From the NCBI GenBank assembly GCA_024404435.1, contig JAKSPW010000120.1, positions 1 through 5,142 of the forward strand: DNA of 5,142 nucleotides. The letters are read 5' to 3'. The position numbers were made by a program, and so were the translations under genes. A model generated the notes under the pieces. That model was not told the DNA's origin and did not search any database. It saw only the letters and a list, made by a program, of their open reading frames with translations. Shown here piece after piece: positions 1-5,142 of the stretch; the stretch's first letter is position 1, and every line of letters starts with the position of its first letter. Source of the stretch: Clostridia bacterium. Lineage in GTDB: Bacteria; Bacillota; Clostridia; Oscillospirales; CAG-272.

Positions 1-76
1 TTTTTTTGACTCTTCCGCAGGAGACGAGTGAGAAGATCAGAATGAGCACGAGGATAAGTGCAGATAGCTTTTTCAT
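1..76 (-). CDS. Lipoprotein, N-terminal fragment (cut by window edge)
   Basis: Only the first 25 codons are visible, reading leftward from an ATG at 76. They encode MKKLSALILVLILIFSLVSC followed by GRVKK. This is a textbook type II (lipoprotein) signal peptide: two lysines, a hydrophobic core, and lipobox LVSC with the lipidated cysteine at residue 20. The start is supported by an AAAGGAG ribosome binding site 7 nt upstream. The gene begins only 18 nt after the stop of the upstream lipoprotein gene and has the same signal length and lipobox, so the two are probably co-transcribed and may be paralogues (inference). The mature domain lies outside the window, so function cannot be assigned. The product should be anchored on the outer face of the cytoplasmic membrane. 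Confidence 0.8.
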   Translation of the reverse strand, partial: MKKLSALILVLILIFSLVSCGRVKK

Positions 77-94
77 TGCAGTGCTCCTTTAAAA

Positions 95-847
95 TTAGTA
101 TTTGATTTCGGTGATAAGAGTTCCGTCGGCGTTCAGATATCTGTACGCAACGGACGGATCTTCGATATTTCTGATGATCTTTTTCATCATGATTATCGCG
201 TCAAACGTGTCTTTTTCCTGACTTGCCGCAGCTTTTTCTATCGACTCCCGGTACTCGGCGAGACGGCTCTCGTCTATCTGTTCGAGATACTTTATCGTGT
301 AAACAAGAGTGTCGCCTTCAGACGTGACTTCGCATTCTGCAACGTCCTTCAGCTTGTCCGCATAGGCTTTTACGGCTGCCTTGATTTCGTCGCTTTCGAC
401 GTAATCTTCAAGACTGTCGAAGCTCTCTTCGGTGACGGCGGTCGGGTCCGTGTCCTTGTTTACTTTCATCTCGCAGATGACGCTTCCGTCATCGTTCAGA
501 TATCTGACCACAACGCTCACGTCATCTACGGCTACTGCCTCGGATATCGTTTTTGCCATCTCGACGTACGCAGTCTTGTCCATTCCTTCGACGGACTTTC
601 TGAAGAGAGCTGCGGATTCGTCGCTGACGTGCGACGGATATTTCGCCTCGTAGATGAGAACGTTGTCTCCCTCCGAGCTGATCTTCAGCTCGATCCCGCT
701 TTCCTTAAAGCTTTCGACTGTCTTTGTAAACGAGTCGGCGTTGTCTTCAACGTATTCTCTGACGTTGTCGTAAACGGCGGCGTTCCCGCAGGAAACGAGG
801 ACCGTAAGAACAGATGCGATAACGATTAAAGCAAGTAATTTTTTCAT
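95..847 (-). CDS. Lipoprotein with two tandem DUF4854-like domains
   Basis: A 250-aa protein beginning MKKLLALIVIASVLTVLVSC: a lipoprotein signal peptide with lipobox LVSC and Cys20 as the lipid attachment site, so the product should be tethered outside the membrane. The mature part consists of two related units, roughly residues 30-130 and 146-250. Each starts with a YVE(D/S) helix, continues through SEGD..(L/V)(I/V)Y..KY, an acidic/basic helix, and ends in RYLN.DG..I.E.K (115-128 and 236-249), an offset of 121 residues. The unit resembles DUF4854, an uncharacterised domain of Firmicutes lipoproteins; that family name is from memory. Start choice: GGAG lies 7 nt upstream and a strong promoter precedes it. 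It is followed after 18 nt by a second lipoprotein gene. No catalytic motif is visible; a binding or envelope role is only a guess. Confidence 0.85.
   Translation of the reverse strand: MKKLLALIVIASVLTVLVSCGNAAVYDNVREYVEDNADSFTKTVESFKESGIELKISSEGDNVLIYEAKYPSHVSDESAALFRKSVEGMDKTAYVEMAKTISEAVAVDDVSVVVRYLNDDGSVICEMKVNKDTDPTAVTEESFDSLEDYVESDEIKAAVKAYADKLKDVAECEVTSEGDTLVYTIKYLEQIDESRLAEYRESIEKAAASQEKDTFDAIIMMKKIIRNIEDPSVAYRYLNADGTLITEIKY
121..143 (-). repeat. Direct repeat copy within duplicated lipoprotein domain (C-terminal unit)
   Basis: This 23-nt stretch matches positions 484-506 at 21 of 23 bases, exactly 363 nt (121 codons) apart. It encodes the YLNADGT segment of the second domain copy. 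It is the DNA-level trace of the internal duplication, not a mobile repeat. Confidence 0.75.
484..506 (-). repeat. Direct repeat copy within duplicated lipoprotein domain (N-terminal unit)
   Basis: Partner of 121-143 (21 of 23 identical, in the same reading frame), encoding the YLNDDGS segment of the first domain copy. Confidence 0.75.
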
Positions 848-877
848 ATTTTATCTCCGCTTTGTAAACTATCAATG

Positions 878-906
878 ATTATATCATATCAAACGACAGA
901 TTTCAA
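878..906 (-). promoter_or_regulatory. SigA-type promoter for the lipoprotein genes
   Basis: Read on the minus strand: -35 TTGAAA at 906-901, a 17-nt spacer, and a perfect -10 TATAAT at 883-878, preceded by TGA to give the extended -10 form TGaTATAAT. Transcription should start near 871-872, leaving a leader of about 24 nt before the lipoprotein ATG at 847. Five of six matches at -35, a perfect -10 and ideal spacing predict strong constitutive expression. Confidence 0.8.
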
Positions 907-927
907 CATTATATTTCTTATATTCGC

Positions 928-956
928 TTGATTATTCTTCATCCTGAGTGTATAAT
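928..956 (+). promoter_or_regulatory. SigA-type promoter for the yqeG operon
   Basis: -35 TTGATT at 928-933, a 17-nt spacer, and a perfect -10 TATAAT at 951-956. Transcription is expected near 963, about 22 nt before the GTG start at 985. The -35 box coincides with an in-frame TTG that could be mistaken for an upstream start codon; the promoter placement argues against starting there. It faces away from the lipoprotein promoter, with 21 nt between the two -35 boxes. Confidence 0.8.
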
Positions 957-973
957 TAAAGTATATCAATATC

Positions 974-977
974 GGAG
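974..977 (+). promoter_or_regulatory. Ribosome binding site deciding the yqeG GTG start
   Basis: GGAG sits 7 nt before the GTG at 985. No comparable site precedes the in-frame TTG at 928, which would also lie upstream of the predicted transcript start. Confidence 0.75.
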
Positions 978-984
978 AATTAAA

Positions 985-1506
985 GTGATTTTTGAAAAAT
1001 ACATCATGCCGGGTCTGATGCTCGGAACCTTCCGCGACGTAACGCCGGAGCTTCTCGGAGAGAGAGGCGTGAAGCATCTGCTCTGTGACATCGACAACAC
1101 TCTCGTCACCTACGACGATCCGGAGCCGACGCCCGACGTGCTCGATTGGTTTGAAAAGATGAAAGAGGCGGGAGTCAGAGTCTCGTTCGTTTCAAACAAT
1201 AACGCAGGACGGGTCGATAAATTCAACGAAAAGCTCGGTTTTATCGCTTATTCCAAGGCCGGGAAGCCGAAAACGAAGTTCCTTTTCAAGGCAATGGAGG
1301 ATGCGGGCACGACAGCCCTAAACACCGCGCTTCTCGGTGATCAGCTCCTCACGGATGCTTCGGCAGCGAGCAGAGCAGGGCTTTTCTCATACATCGTTCC
1401 TCCCATAAAGGATAAAACGACGCTTTTCTTCAAGGCGAAAAGGCTTATCGAAAAGCCCTACGTCCGCAAATACAAAAAAATTCACGGAAACGGAGAAATA
1501 AAATGA
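985..1506 (+). CDS. yqeG: YqeG-family HAD-IIIA phosphatase
   Basis: A 173-aa protein (GTG start; GGAG 7 nt upstream). It opens with the family's typical P..ml.tf.dvtpelL...Gvk region. HAD motifs follow in order: motif I CDIDNTLV with nucleophile Asp35 and acid/base Asp37, motif II Ser70 in SFVSNNN, motif III Lys94 in AGKPK, and motif IV GDQLLTD with Asp119 and Asp124. Length matches YqeG proteins, which are related to the phosphatidylglycerophosphate phosphatases of the Gep4 type (family knowledge). It is therefore a Mg-dependent phosphatase, cytoplasmic or membrane-associated; a role in phosphatidylglycerol synthesis is possible but not shown by sequence. It is the first gene of the operon, and its stop overlaps the next start as ATGA. 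An extended version from the TTG at 928 would add 19 residues, but that codon is in the -35 box, so I reject it. Confidence 0.9.
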   Translation: MIFEKYIMPGLMLGTFRDVTPELLGERGVKHLLCDIDNTLVTYDDPEPTPDVLDWFEKMKEAGVRVSFVSNNNAGRVDKFNEKLGFIAYSKAGKPKTKFLFKAMEDAGTTALNTALLGDQLLTDASAASRAGLFSYIVPPIKDKTTLFFKAKRLIEKPYVRKYKKIHGNGEIK

Positions 1507-2576
1507 ATTATCAGACAAGATACGAAAAACTCAGAGAAAAAATGAAGGAAGCGGGCCTTGATGCCGTATACGTCAACTCACCCGAGAATTTCCGCTATAT
1601 GTCGGGATACAACAGCCCCGACGGACATATGCTTATTACGGCAGATGCGGCTTATGAGTATTCCGATTTCCGCTACATAGAAGCAGCCCGCGCCGAATCG
1701 TTCCCGACAGTCAACGTTATGCTTTACCCCGAAAATCGTCTCATCGACGTGGTAAAGGAGCAGGGCATCAAAAAGATCGGTATCGAGGACACGAGACTGA
1801 CCGTCGCCGAGCTCGCGGGACTAAAAAAGTCTCTTGAGGAAACGGGCACCGAAACGTATGAACTCGGAAACACGTTCACCGAGATCCGCGCCGTCAAGGA
1901 CAAGGACGAGATCGACTCGATCGTCGCCGCACAGAGGATCGCGGAGGGCGCTTTCCGTCATCTCCTGAACGTCATAAACTACGACATGACCGAGGTCGAG
2001 GTCGCAGCCGAGCTCGAGTACTACATGAAGAAAAACGGCTCGGAAATGCCCGCGTTCGACACTATTGCGGTTTCCGGAAAATCGTCGTCCATGCCTCACG
2101 GCGTTCCCTCGAACAGAAAGCTTGAAAAGGGCTTCCTCACGCTCGACTACGGCGCAAAGGTAAACGGATACTGCTCCGATATGACGAGGACCATCGTCAT
2201 CGGCAAGGCAGACGATGAAATTAAGAAGCTTTATAATACAGTACTGAAAGCTCAGCTTGCCGCGATCGACGCGATAACGAACGGCGCCGATGCCGGAGAA
2301 ATGGACAAGATCGCGCGCGACATCATCAACGGAGCCGGATATGAAGGACGCTTCGGGCACAGCCTCGGACACGGCGTCGGCCTTCTCATCCACGAACTGC
2401 CGAACGAGTCTCCGCGCACCTTCGGCAAAAAACTCGTGCCCGGCAACATCGTCACCGTCGAGCCCGGTATCTATATCGAAGGACTTTACGGCTGCAGGAT
2501 CGAGGATATGGTTTGCGTCACCGAAAACGGAAAAATCGACCTTACCGACTGCCCGAAGGAGCTCATTGAGATATGA
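1503..2576 (+). CDS. Xaa-Pro aminopeptidase/dipeptidase (M24B metallopeptidase)
   Basis: A 357-aa cytoplasmic enzyme that removes the residue preceding proline in peptides (PepP/PepQ type). The N-terminal creatinase-like domain (about 1-128) carries NFRYMSGYNSPDG; the pita-bread catalytic domain (about 135-350) follows. All five dimetal ligands are present: Asp215 (LDYG), Asp226 (CSDMTRT), His290 (HSLGHGVG), Glu320 (TVEPGIY) and Glu334 (CRIEDM). The supporting histidines His199 (MPHG) and His297 (LIHE) are also there, so it should be active. Length is typical of Firmicutes members, which are often labelled PepQ/YqhT. The ATG overlaps the yqeG stop by 4 nt with GGAG upstream, and its own stop overlaps the HD gene, indicating translational coupling. 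In many Firmicutes such a gene precedes efp; here efp does not follow. Aminopeptidase versus dipeptidase cannot be settled from sequence. Confidence 0.93.
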   Translation: MNYQTRYEKLREKMKEAGLDAVYVNSPENFRYMSGYNSPDGHMLITADAAYEYSDFRYIEAARAESFPTVNVMLYPENRLIDVVKEQGIKKIGIEDTRLTVAELAGLKKSLEETGTETYELGNTFTEIRAVKDKDEIDSIVAAQRIAEGAFRHLLNVINYDMTEVEVAAELEYYMKKNGSEMPAFDTIAVSGKSSSMPHGVPSNRKLEKGFLTLDYGAKVNGYCSDMTRTIVIGKADDEIKKLYNTVLKAQLAAIDAITNGADAGEMDKIARDIINGAGYEGRFGHSLGHGVGLLIHELPNESPRTFGKKLVPGNIVTVEPGIYIEGLYGCRIEDMVCVTENGKIDLTDCPKELIEI

Positions 2577-3148
2577 CGGGACTGTTTGAAAGAGCACTTT
2601 GCTTTGCGGCAGAGCGTCACGCGGGCCAAAAGAGAAAGGCGTGTGACGGCCCCTACTTTCTCCATCCGATGGAGGTCGCGACGATAGTCGGCACGATGAC
2701 CGACGACGAGGAAACTCTCGCCGCGGCACTTCTTCACGACACCGTCGAGGACGCAGGCGTGACACTTGAAGAGATCAGAGCGCTTTTCGGAAAGAGAGTC
2801 TCTCTTCTCGTCATGACCGAGACCGAGGACAAACGTCCCGATCTTCCCGAGGTCATGACCTGGAGGATCCGCAAGGAGGAGACGCTCGGTATCCTTCAGA
2901 GCACAAAGGACTTAAGCGTTAAGATGATGTGGCTCGGAGATAAGCTTTCCAACGTCAGAAGCTTTTACAGACTGTATCTGAGAGAGGGCCTTGATATGTG
3001 GAAGCATTTCAATCAGACCGACCCACGGGAGCAGAAGTGGTACTACGACTCGATCAGAGATGCACTTTACGAGCTGAAAGATACGGACGCCTACCGTGAG
3101 TTCACCCGGCTCACGTCGTTACTTTTCGAAAACGTCAAAGAGGAATAA
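2573..3148 (+). CDS. HD-domain small alarmone hydrolase, MESH1/SpoT-hydrolase type
   Basis: A 191-aa single-domain HD hydrolase. The N-terminus has the RSH hydrolase signature (AAERHAGQKRK, then PYFLHP with His31). Next come the HD pair LLHDTVED (His55, Asp56, with Glu59 and Asp60 as the catalytic pair) and LGDKLSNVRS (Asp123, Asn127). These match the Mn ligands and catalytic residues known in MESH1 and the SpoT/Rel hydrolase domain, so removal of the 3' pyrophosphate from (p)ppGpp is likely. There is no synthetase, TGS or ACT domain, and length is right for a stand-alone SAH. The C-terminal half (130-191; LYLREGLDMWKHFNQTDPREQKWYYDS) resembles the usual helical end, where W-YY is common. Start: 4-nt ATGA overlap with the peptidase, with AAGGAG 11 nt upstream. 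MESH1-like enzymes can also act on NADPH, so the substrate is inferred. Confidence 0.88.
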   Translation: MTGLFERALCFAAERHAGQKRKACDGPYFLHPMEVATIVGTMTDDEETLAAALLHDTVEDAGVTLEEIRALFGKRVSLLVMTETEDKRPDLPEVMTWRIRKEETLGILQSTKDLSVKMMWLGDKLSNVRSFYRLYLREGLDMWKHFNQTDPREQKWYYDSIRDALYELKDTDAYREFTRLTSLLFENVKEE

Positions 3149-3149
3149 A

Positions 3150-4322
3150 ATGAGAAAAACCATAACAAACGACATCCTGACGATATATCTTGAAGGCAGG
3201 ATAGACTCCGCAAGCTCGGAAGCATTTTCCTTTTTTGTCAATGATGCGAGAGAGGGCGAATCATACCGTGAGCTCGTGCTCGACGCCGGAGGACTCGAGT
3301 ACGTTTCGTCGGCAGGACTTCGCGTTATCCTCAGACTTAGAAAAGAAGAGCCGACTCTCCGCATCATCGGCGCATCTCCCGAAGTCTACGAGATTTTCGA
3401 CATGACGGGTTTTTCCGAAATGATCCCGATAGAAAAAGCGTTCCGCAGAATGTCCGTCGACGGCTGTGAAGTGATCGGTCAGGGCGCGAAGGGAACTGTT
3501 TACAGGCTGAACGACGACACGATAATCAAGGTCTATAAGAATCCAGACAGCCTTCCCGATATAAAGAACGAAAGGGAACTTGCGCGCAAGGCGTTCATCC
3601 TCGGCATTCCGACCGCGATCTCTTACGACGTCGTGAAGGTCGGCGACAGCTACGGCTCAGTCTTCGAACTCCTGAACGCCGAATCTTTCTCGACTCTGAT
3701 TTCGGAAGAACCGCAGAATATCGATAAATACGTGAGACTCTATGCGGAGCTCCTCCGCAAGATCCATAGCACGACGGTTTCCGAAAATGACATGCCGGAT
3801 ATAAAGATCACGGTCAGAAAATGGCTCGAAACCGACAGAGAGTATCTCCCCGCGGAGACCTTTGCAAAGGTACGCGACCTAATTGAAGCCGTACCCGACA
3901 CCGTGAACATGCTGCACTGCGATTATCACACGAATAATATCATGATGCAGAACGGCGAGACTCTTCTGATCGATATGGACACGCTGTCCCACGGTCACCC
4001 GATTTTCGAGCTTGCGAACGTCCATATCACCTACGTCGGTTTCGGAGAGATCGATCCTTCCGTCGTTGAGAACTTCCTCGGACTTCCGTATGAGACCGCA
4101 AAGACGATCTGGAACAAGTTCCTCCCGATCTATCTTGACACCGATGACGCGGAAAAGATCAGAGACGTTGAGAACAAGGCGATACTCCTCAGCTGCATTC
4201 GGAATATGCGTCACACGATCCGCCGCGGCGGAGCCGATACCGAAGAAGGACGCCGTACGATAGACCTCTGCAGGGAAAATATAATCAGACTGTCGGGCGA
4301 GATCACGACTCTTGAATTTTAA
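3150..4322 (+). CDS. STAS domain fused to an APH-like kinase/phosphotransferase
   Basis: A 390-aa two-domain protein. Residues 1-100 form a STAS domain (anti-sigma-factor-antagonist fold): TIYLEGRIDS, ELVLDAGGLEYVSSAGLRVILRL, and MTGFSEMIPI. Ser53-Ser54 sit where SpoIIAA has Asp57-Ser58, so a phosphorylatable serine is retained. Residues 105-390 are a protein-kinase-like/aminoglycoside phosphotransferase fold: glycine loop IGQGAKGTVYRL (109-120), ATP lysine Lys127 in IIKVYK, Glu141 or Glu143 as the helix-C glutamate, catalytic loop LHCDYHTNNIM (Asp258, Asn263), and metal site LIDMDTLSHGHP (Asp275, Asp277). All catalytic residues are present. The kinase part recalls TIGR02172-type proteins (from memory). 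Substrate is unknown; antibiotic resistance is not implied. Start: GAGG 6 nt before the ATG at 3150, one base after the HD gene stop; the in-frame ATG at 3096 lies inside the HD gene and lacks support. Confidence 0.85.
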   Translation: MRKTITNDILTIYLEGRIDSASSEAFSFFVNDAREGESYRELVLDAGGLEYVSSAGLRVILRLRKEEPTLRIIGASPEVYEIFDMTGFSEMIPIEKAFRRMSVDGCEVIGQGAKGTVYRLNDDTIIKVYKNPDSLPDIKNERELARKAFILGIPTAISYDVVKVGDSYGSVFELLNAESFSTLISEEPQNIDKYVRLYAELLRKIHSTTVSENDMPDIKITVRKWLETDREYLPAETFAKVRDLIEAVPDTVNMLHCDYHTNNIMMQNGETLLIDMDTLSHGHPIFELANVHITYVGFGEIDPSVVENFLGLPYETAKTIWNKFLPIYLDTDDAEKIRDVENKAILLSCIRNMRHTIRRGGADTEEGRRTIDLCRENIIRLSGEITTLEF

Positions 4323-4329
4323 AAAAATT

Positions 4330-4356
4330 AACCGCGACTTTATTCGCGGTTTTTTT
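4330..4356 (+). terminator. Intrinsic terminator closing the yqeG operon
   Basis: An 8-bp perfect stem (AACCGCGA at 4330-4337 with TCGCGGTT at 4344-4351) around a 6-nt loop, followed by a run of T to 4356. It begins 8 nt after the STAS-kinase stop codon. It lies upstream of a separate promoter, so it isolates the operon from the plsY-like unit. Confidence 0.93.
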
Positions 4357-4364
4357 CACTCAAG

Positions 4365-4393
4365 TTGCCAAAAACAAAAAAATATGGTATAAT
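4365..4393 (+). promoter_or_regulatory. SigA-type promoter for the plsY-like gene
   Basis: -35 TTGCCA at 4365-4370, a 17-nt spacer, and a perfect -10 TATAAT at 4388-4393 in extended form (TGgTATAAT). A second TATAAT overlaps at 4393-4398 but lacks a -35 at the right distance. Transcription should begin near 4400, giving a leader of about 28 nt. Confidence 0.83.
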
Positions 4394-4416
4394 ATAATGA
4401 ATAATTTTATGAAAAC

Positions 4417-4421
4417 GGAGG
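4417..4421 (+). promoter_or_regulatory. Ribosome binding site deciding the plsY-like start
   Basis: GGAGG is 6 nt before the ATG at 4428 but only 3 nt before the in-frame ATG at 4425, so the second ATG is favoured. The two choices differ by one methionine. Confidence 0.65.
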
Positions 4422-4427
4422 GATATG

Positions 4428-5066
4428 ATGGACCTTTTCAACTGCATAACGATAAGCTATCTGATAGGCTGCATAAATCCCGCGTATTTCATCGCAAGGA
4501 TAAAGGGATTTGACATCAGAGAGTCGGGCTCCGGAAACGCCGGCGGCTCGAACGCTCTCATCACCATGGGCAGGCTGATCGGCGTTTTCTGCATGATTTT
4601 CGATATTTTCAAGGCTTATTTCGCCGTGATGCTCGCAGGAAAGCTCTGCGGATCGTTTACGTACGCTTACGTCGTATCTACGGTTTCCTGCATATTCGGG
4701 CACATATTCCCGTTCTATCTCAGATTCCGCGGCGGTAAGGGACTTGCCTGCCTCGGCGGGTGCGTTTTCGCATACTCTCCTATCGTTTTCGTCATCATGC
4801 TGTCAGCAGAGGCGGTTATCGCCCTCGTGACGGATTACATATGCTTCGTCCCGCTTACCGCATCCGTCGCTTATCCGGTCGTTTACGGCTGTCTTTCACA
4901 CGACGTTCCCGGAGCAATCCTCCTGACGTCCGTGACACTCGTCATGTTTGCAAAGCACCGCGAAAACATCGGCAGGATAAAGAACGGCACCGAGATAAAG
5001 CTCAGCTATCTGTGGCACGGTGAAGATGAAATGGAACGCATTAAAAAGAACAGCGAAAATAAATAA
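4428..5066 (+). CDS. plsY: PlsY-family glycerol-3-phosphate acyltransferase-like membrane protein
   Basis: A 212-aa multi-pass membrane protein. PlsY transfers an acyl group from acyl-phosphate to glycerol-3-phosphate, the first step of phospholipid synthesis. The three family motifs are recognisable: motif 1 GSGNAGGSNA (34-43), motif 2 GHIFPFYLRFRGGKG (91-105, with Lys104), and motif 3 KHRENIGRIKNGTE (176-189, with His177 and Asn180). Hydrophobic stretches near 5-22, 50-70, 78-96, 112-136 and 140-175 fit the family's topology. Motif 1 is divergent (usual form GSGNxGATNVxR): the arginine expected at position 45 is Ile, and the serine expected near 142 appears to be Pro. It may therefore be a paralogue with altered substrate rather than the essential PlsY, and the symbol denotes family only. 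It has its own promoter, and a further gene follows after 15 nt. The ATG at 4425 is an alternative start. Confidence 0.85.
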   Translation: MDLFNCITISYLIGCINPAYFIARIKGFDIRESGSGNAGGSNALITMGRLIGVFCMIFDIFKAYFAVMLAGKLCGSFTYAYVVSTVSCIFGHIFPFYLRFRGGKGLACLGGCVFAYSPIVFVIMLSAEAVIALVTDYICFVPLTASVAYPVVYGCLSHDVPGAILLTSVTLVMFAKHRENIGRIKNGTEIKLSYLWHGEDEMERIKKNSENK

Positions 5067-5081
5067 AAACGGAGTCAGTAT

Positions 5082-5142
5082 ATGAAAATCCTTTTCTGGA
5101 TCCTCGGCTCAGTCGCAGCACTGATACTATGCTGCGTCATTC
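5082..5142 (+). CDS. Start of a membrane-anchored or secreted protein (cut by window edge)
   Basis: Only 20 codons are visible: MKILFWILGSVAALILCCVI. This is a hydrophobic N-terminal segment, either a signal peptide or a membrane anchor. The start is supported by GGAG 7 nt upstream. It lies 15 nt after the plsY-like gene with no terminator between, so the two are probably co-transcribed. The family cannot be told from this fragment. The CC pair is not a convincing lipobox because no small residue stands before the first cysteine. Confidence 0.72.
   Translation, partial: MKILFWILGSVAALILCCVI

Noticed and set aside
908..921. A second TATAAT on the minus strand (913-908) and an AT-rich near-palindrome ATAT..ATAT
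   Set aside because: The sequence 17 nt upstream is AATAAT, a poor -35, and ATAT repeats are expected by chance in such AT-rich DNA, so neither is a supported promoter or operator.
889..1077. A 62-codon minus-strand frame covering the divergent promoter region
   Set aside because: It spans both promoters and the start of yqeG, has no convincing ribosome binding site that I can see, and its product shows no family features.
1821..2765. A 314-codon open frame on the minus strand inside the peptidase and HD genes
   Set aside because: It is antisense to two genes with complete catalytic motifs, is very rich in Arg, and has no recognisable domain; it is a codon-bias shadow.
3096..3149. Upstream in-frame ATG extending the STAS-kinase by 18 residues
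   Set aside because: It lies within the HD hydrolase gene, and the extension does not fit the STAS fold start; the ATG at 3150 has GAGG 6 nt before it.
3879..4214. A 111-codon minus-strand frame within the kinase domain
   Set aside because: It overlaps the catalytic loop and metal-binding motif of the kinase and has no domain signature; shadow frame.
3579..4322. Possible aminoglycoside resistance gene
   Set aside because: Only the fold and catalytic loop are shared with resistance phosphotransferases. The STAS fusion and housekeeping operon context point elsewhere, and no resistance subfamily is recognisable.

Overview
The window looks like a chromosomal segment of an anaerobic, low-to-mid GC Firmicutes, most likely an uncultured Clostridia (inference). 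Pointers are strong GGAG-type ribosome binding sites, near-consensus SigA promoters with 17-nt spacers, lipoprotein signal peptides ending in LVSC, and a YqeG-family HAD phosphatase next to an Xaa-Pro peptidase. I see no mobile element, CRISPR array, rRNA or tRNA. Coding density is very high.

Layout. (1) Positions 1-847, minus strand: two consecutive lipoprotein genes. The upstream one is complete at 250 aa and made of two copies of a DUF4854-like unit; the downstream one is cut by the window edge after its signal peptide. (2) Positions 848-984: a compact divergent control region with two well-formed promoters back to back. (3) Positions 985-4322, plus strand: a tightly packed four-gene operon, yqeG-type phosphatase, Xaa-Pro aminopeptidase, single-domain HD alarmone hydrolase (MESH1/SAH type), and a STAS domain fused to an aminoglycoside-phosphotransferase-like kinase. 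The junctions are 4-nt ATGA overlaps twice and then a 1-nt gap, so translational coupling is likely. The operon closes with a clear intrinsic terminator at 4330-4356. (4) Positions 4365-5142, plus strand: a new promoter drives a PlsY-like membrane acyltransferase and then the start of a membrane-anchored or secreted protein cut by the right edge.

How the genes may work together. The four-gene operon mixes housekeeping functions (phosphatase, proline-peptide recycling) with two regulatory-looking genes: a probable (p)ppGpp hydrolase and a STAS-kinase fusion, which I find the most unusual protein here. The PlsY-like protein keeps motifs 2 and 3 but appears to have lost two substrate-binding residues of characterised PlsY, so it may be a specialised paralogue. 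Nothing here amounts to a clearly new defence or mobile system; the candidates for novelty are the STAS-kinase/alarmone-hydrolase pair and the altered PlsY.
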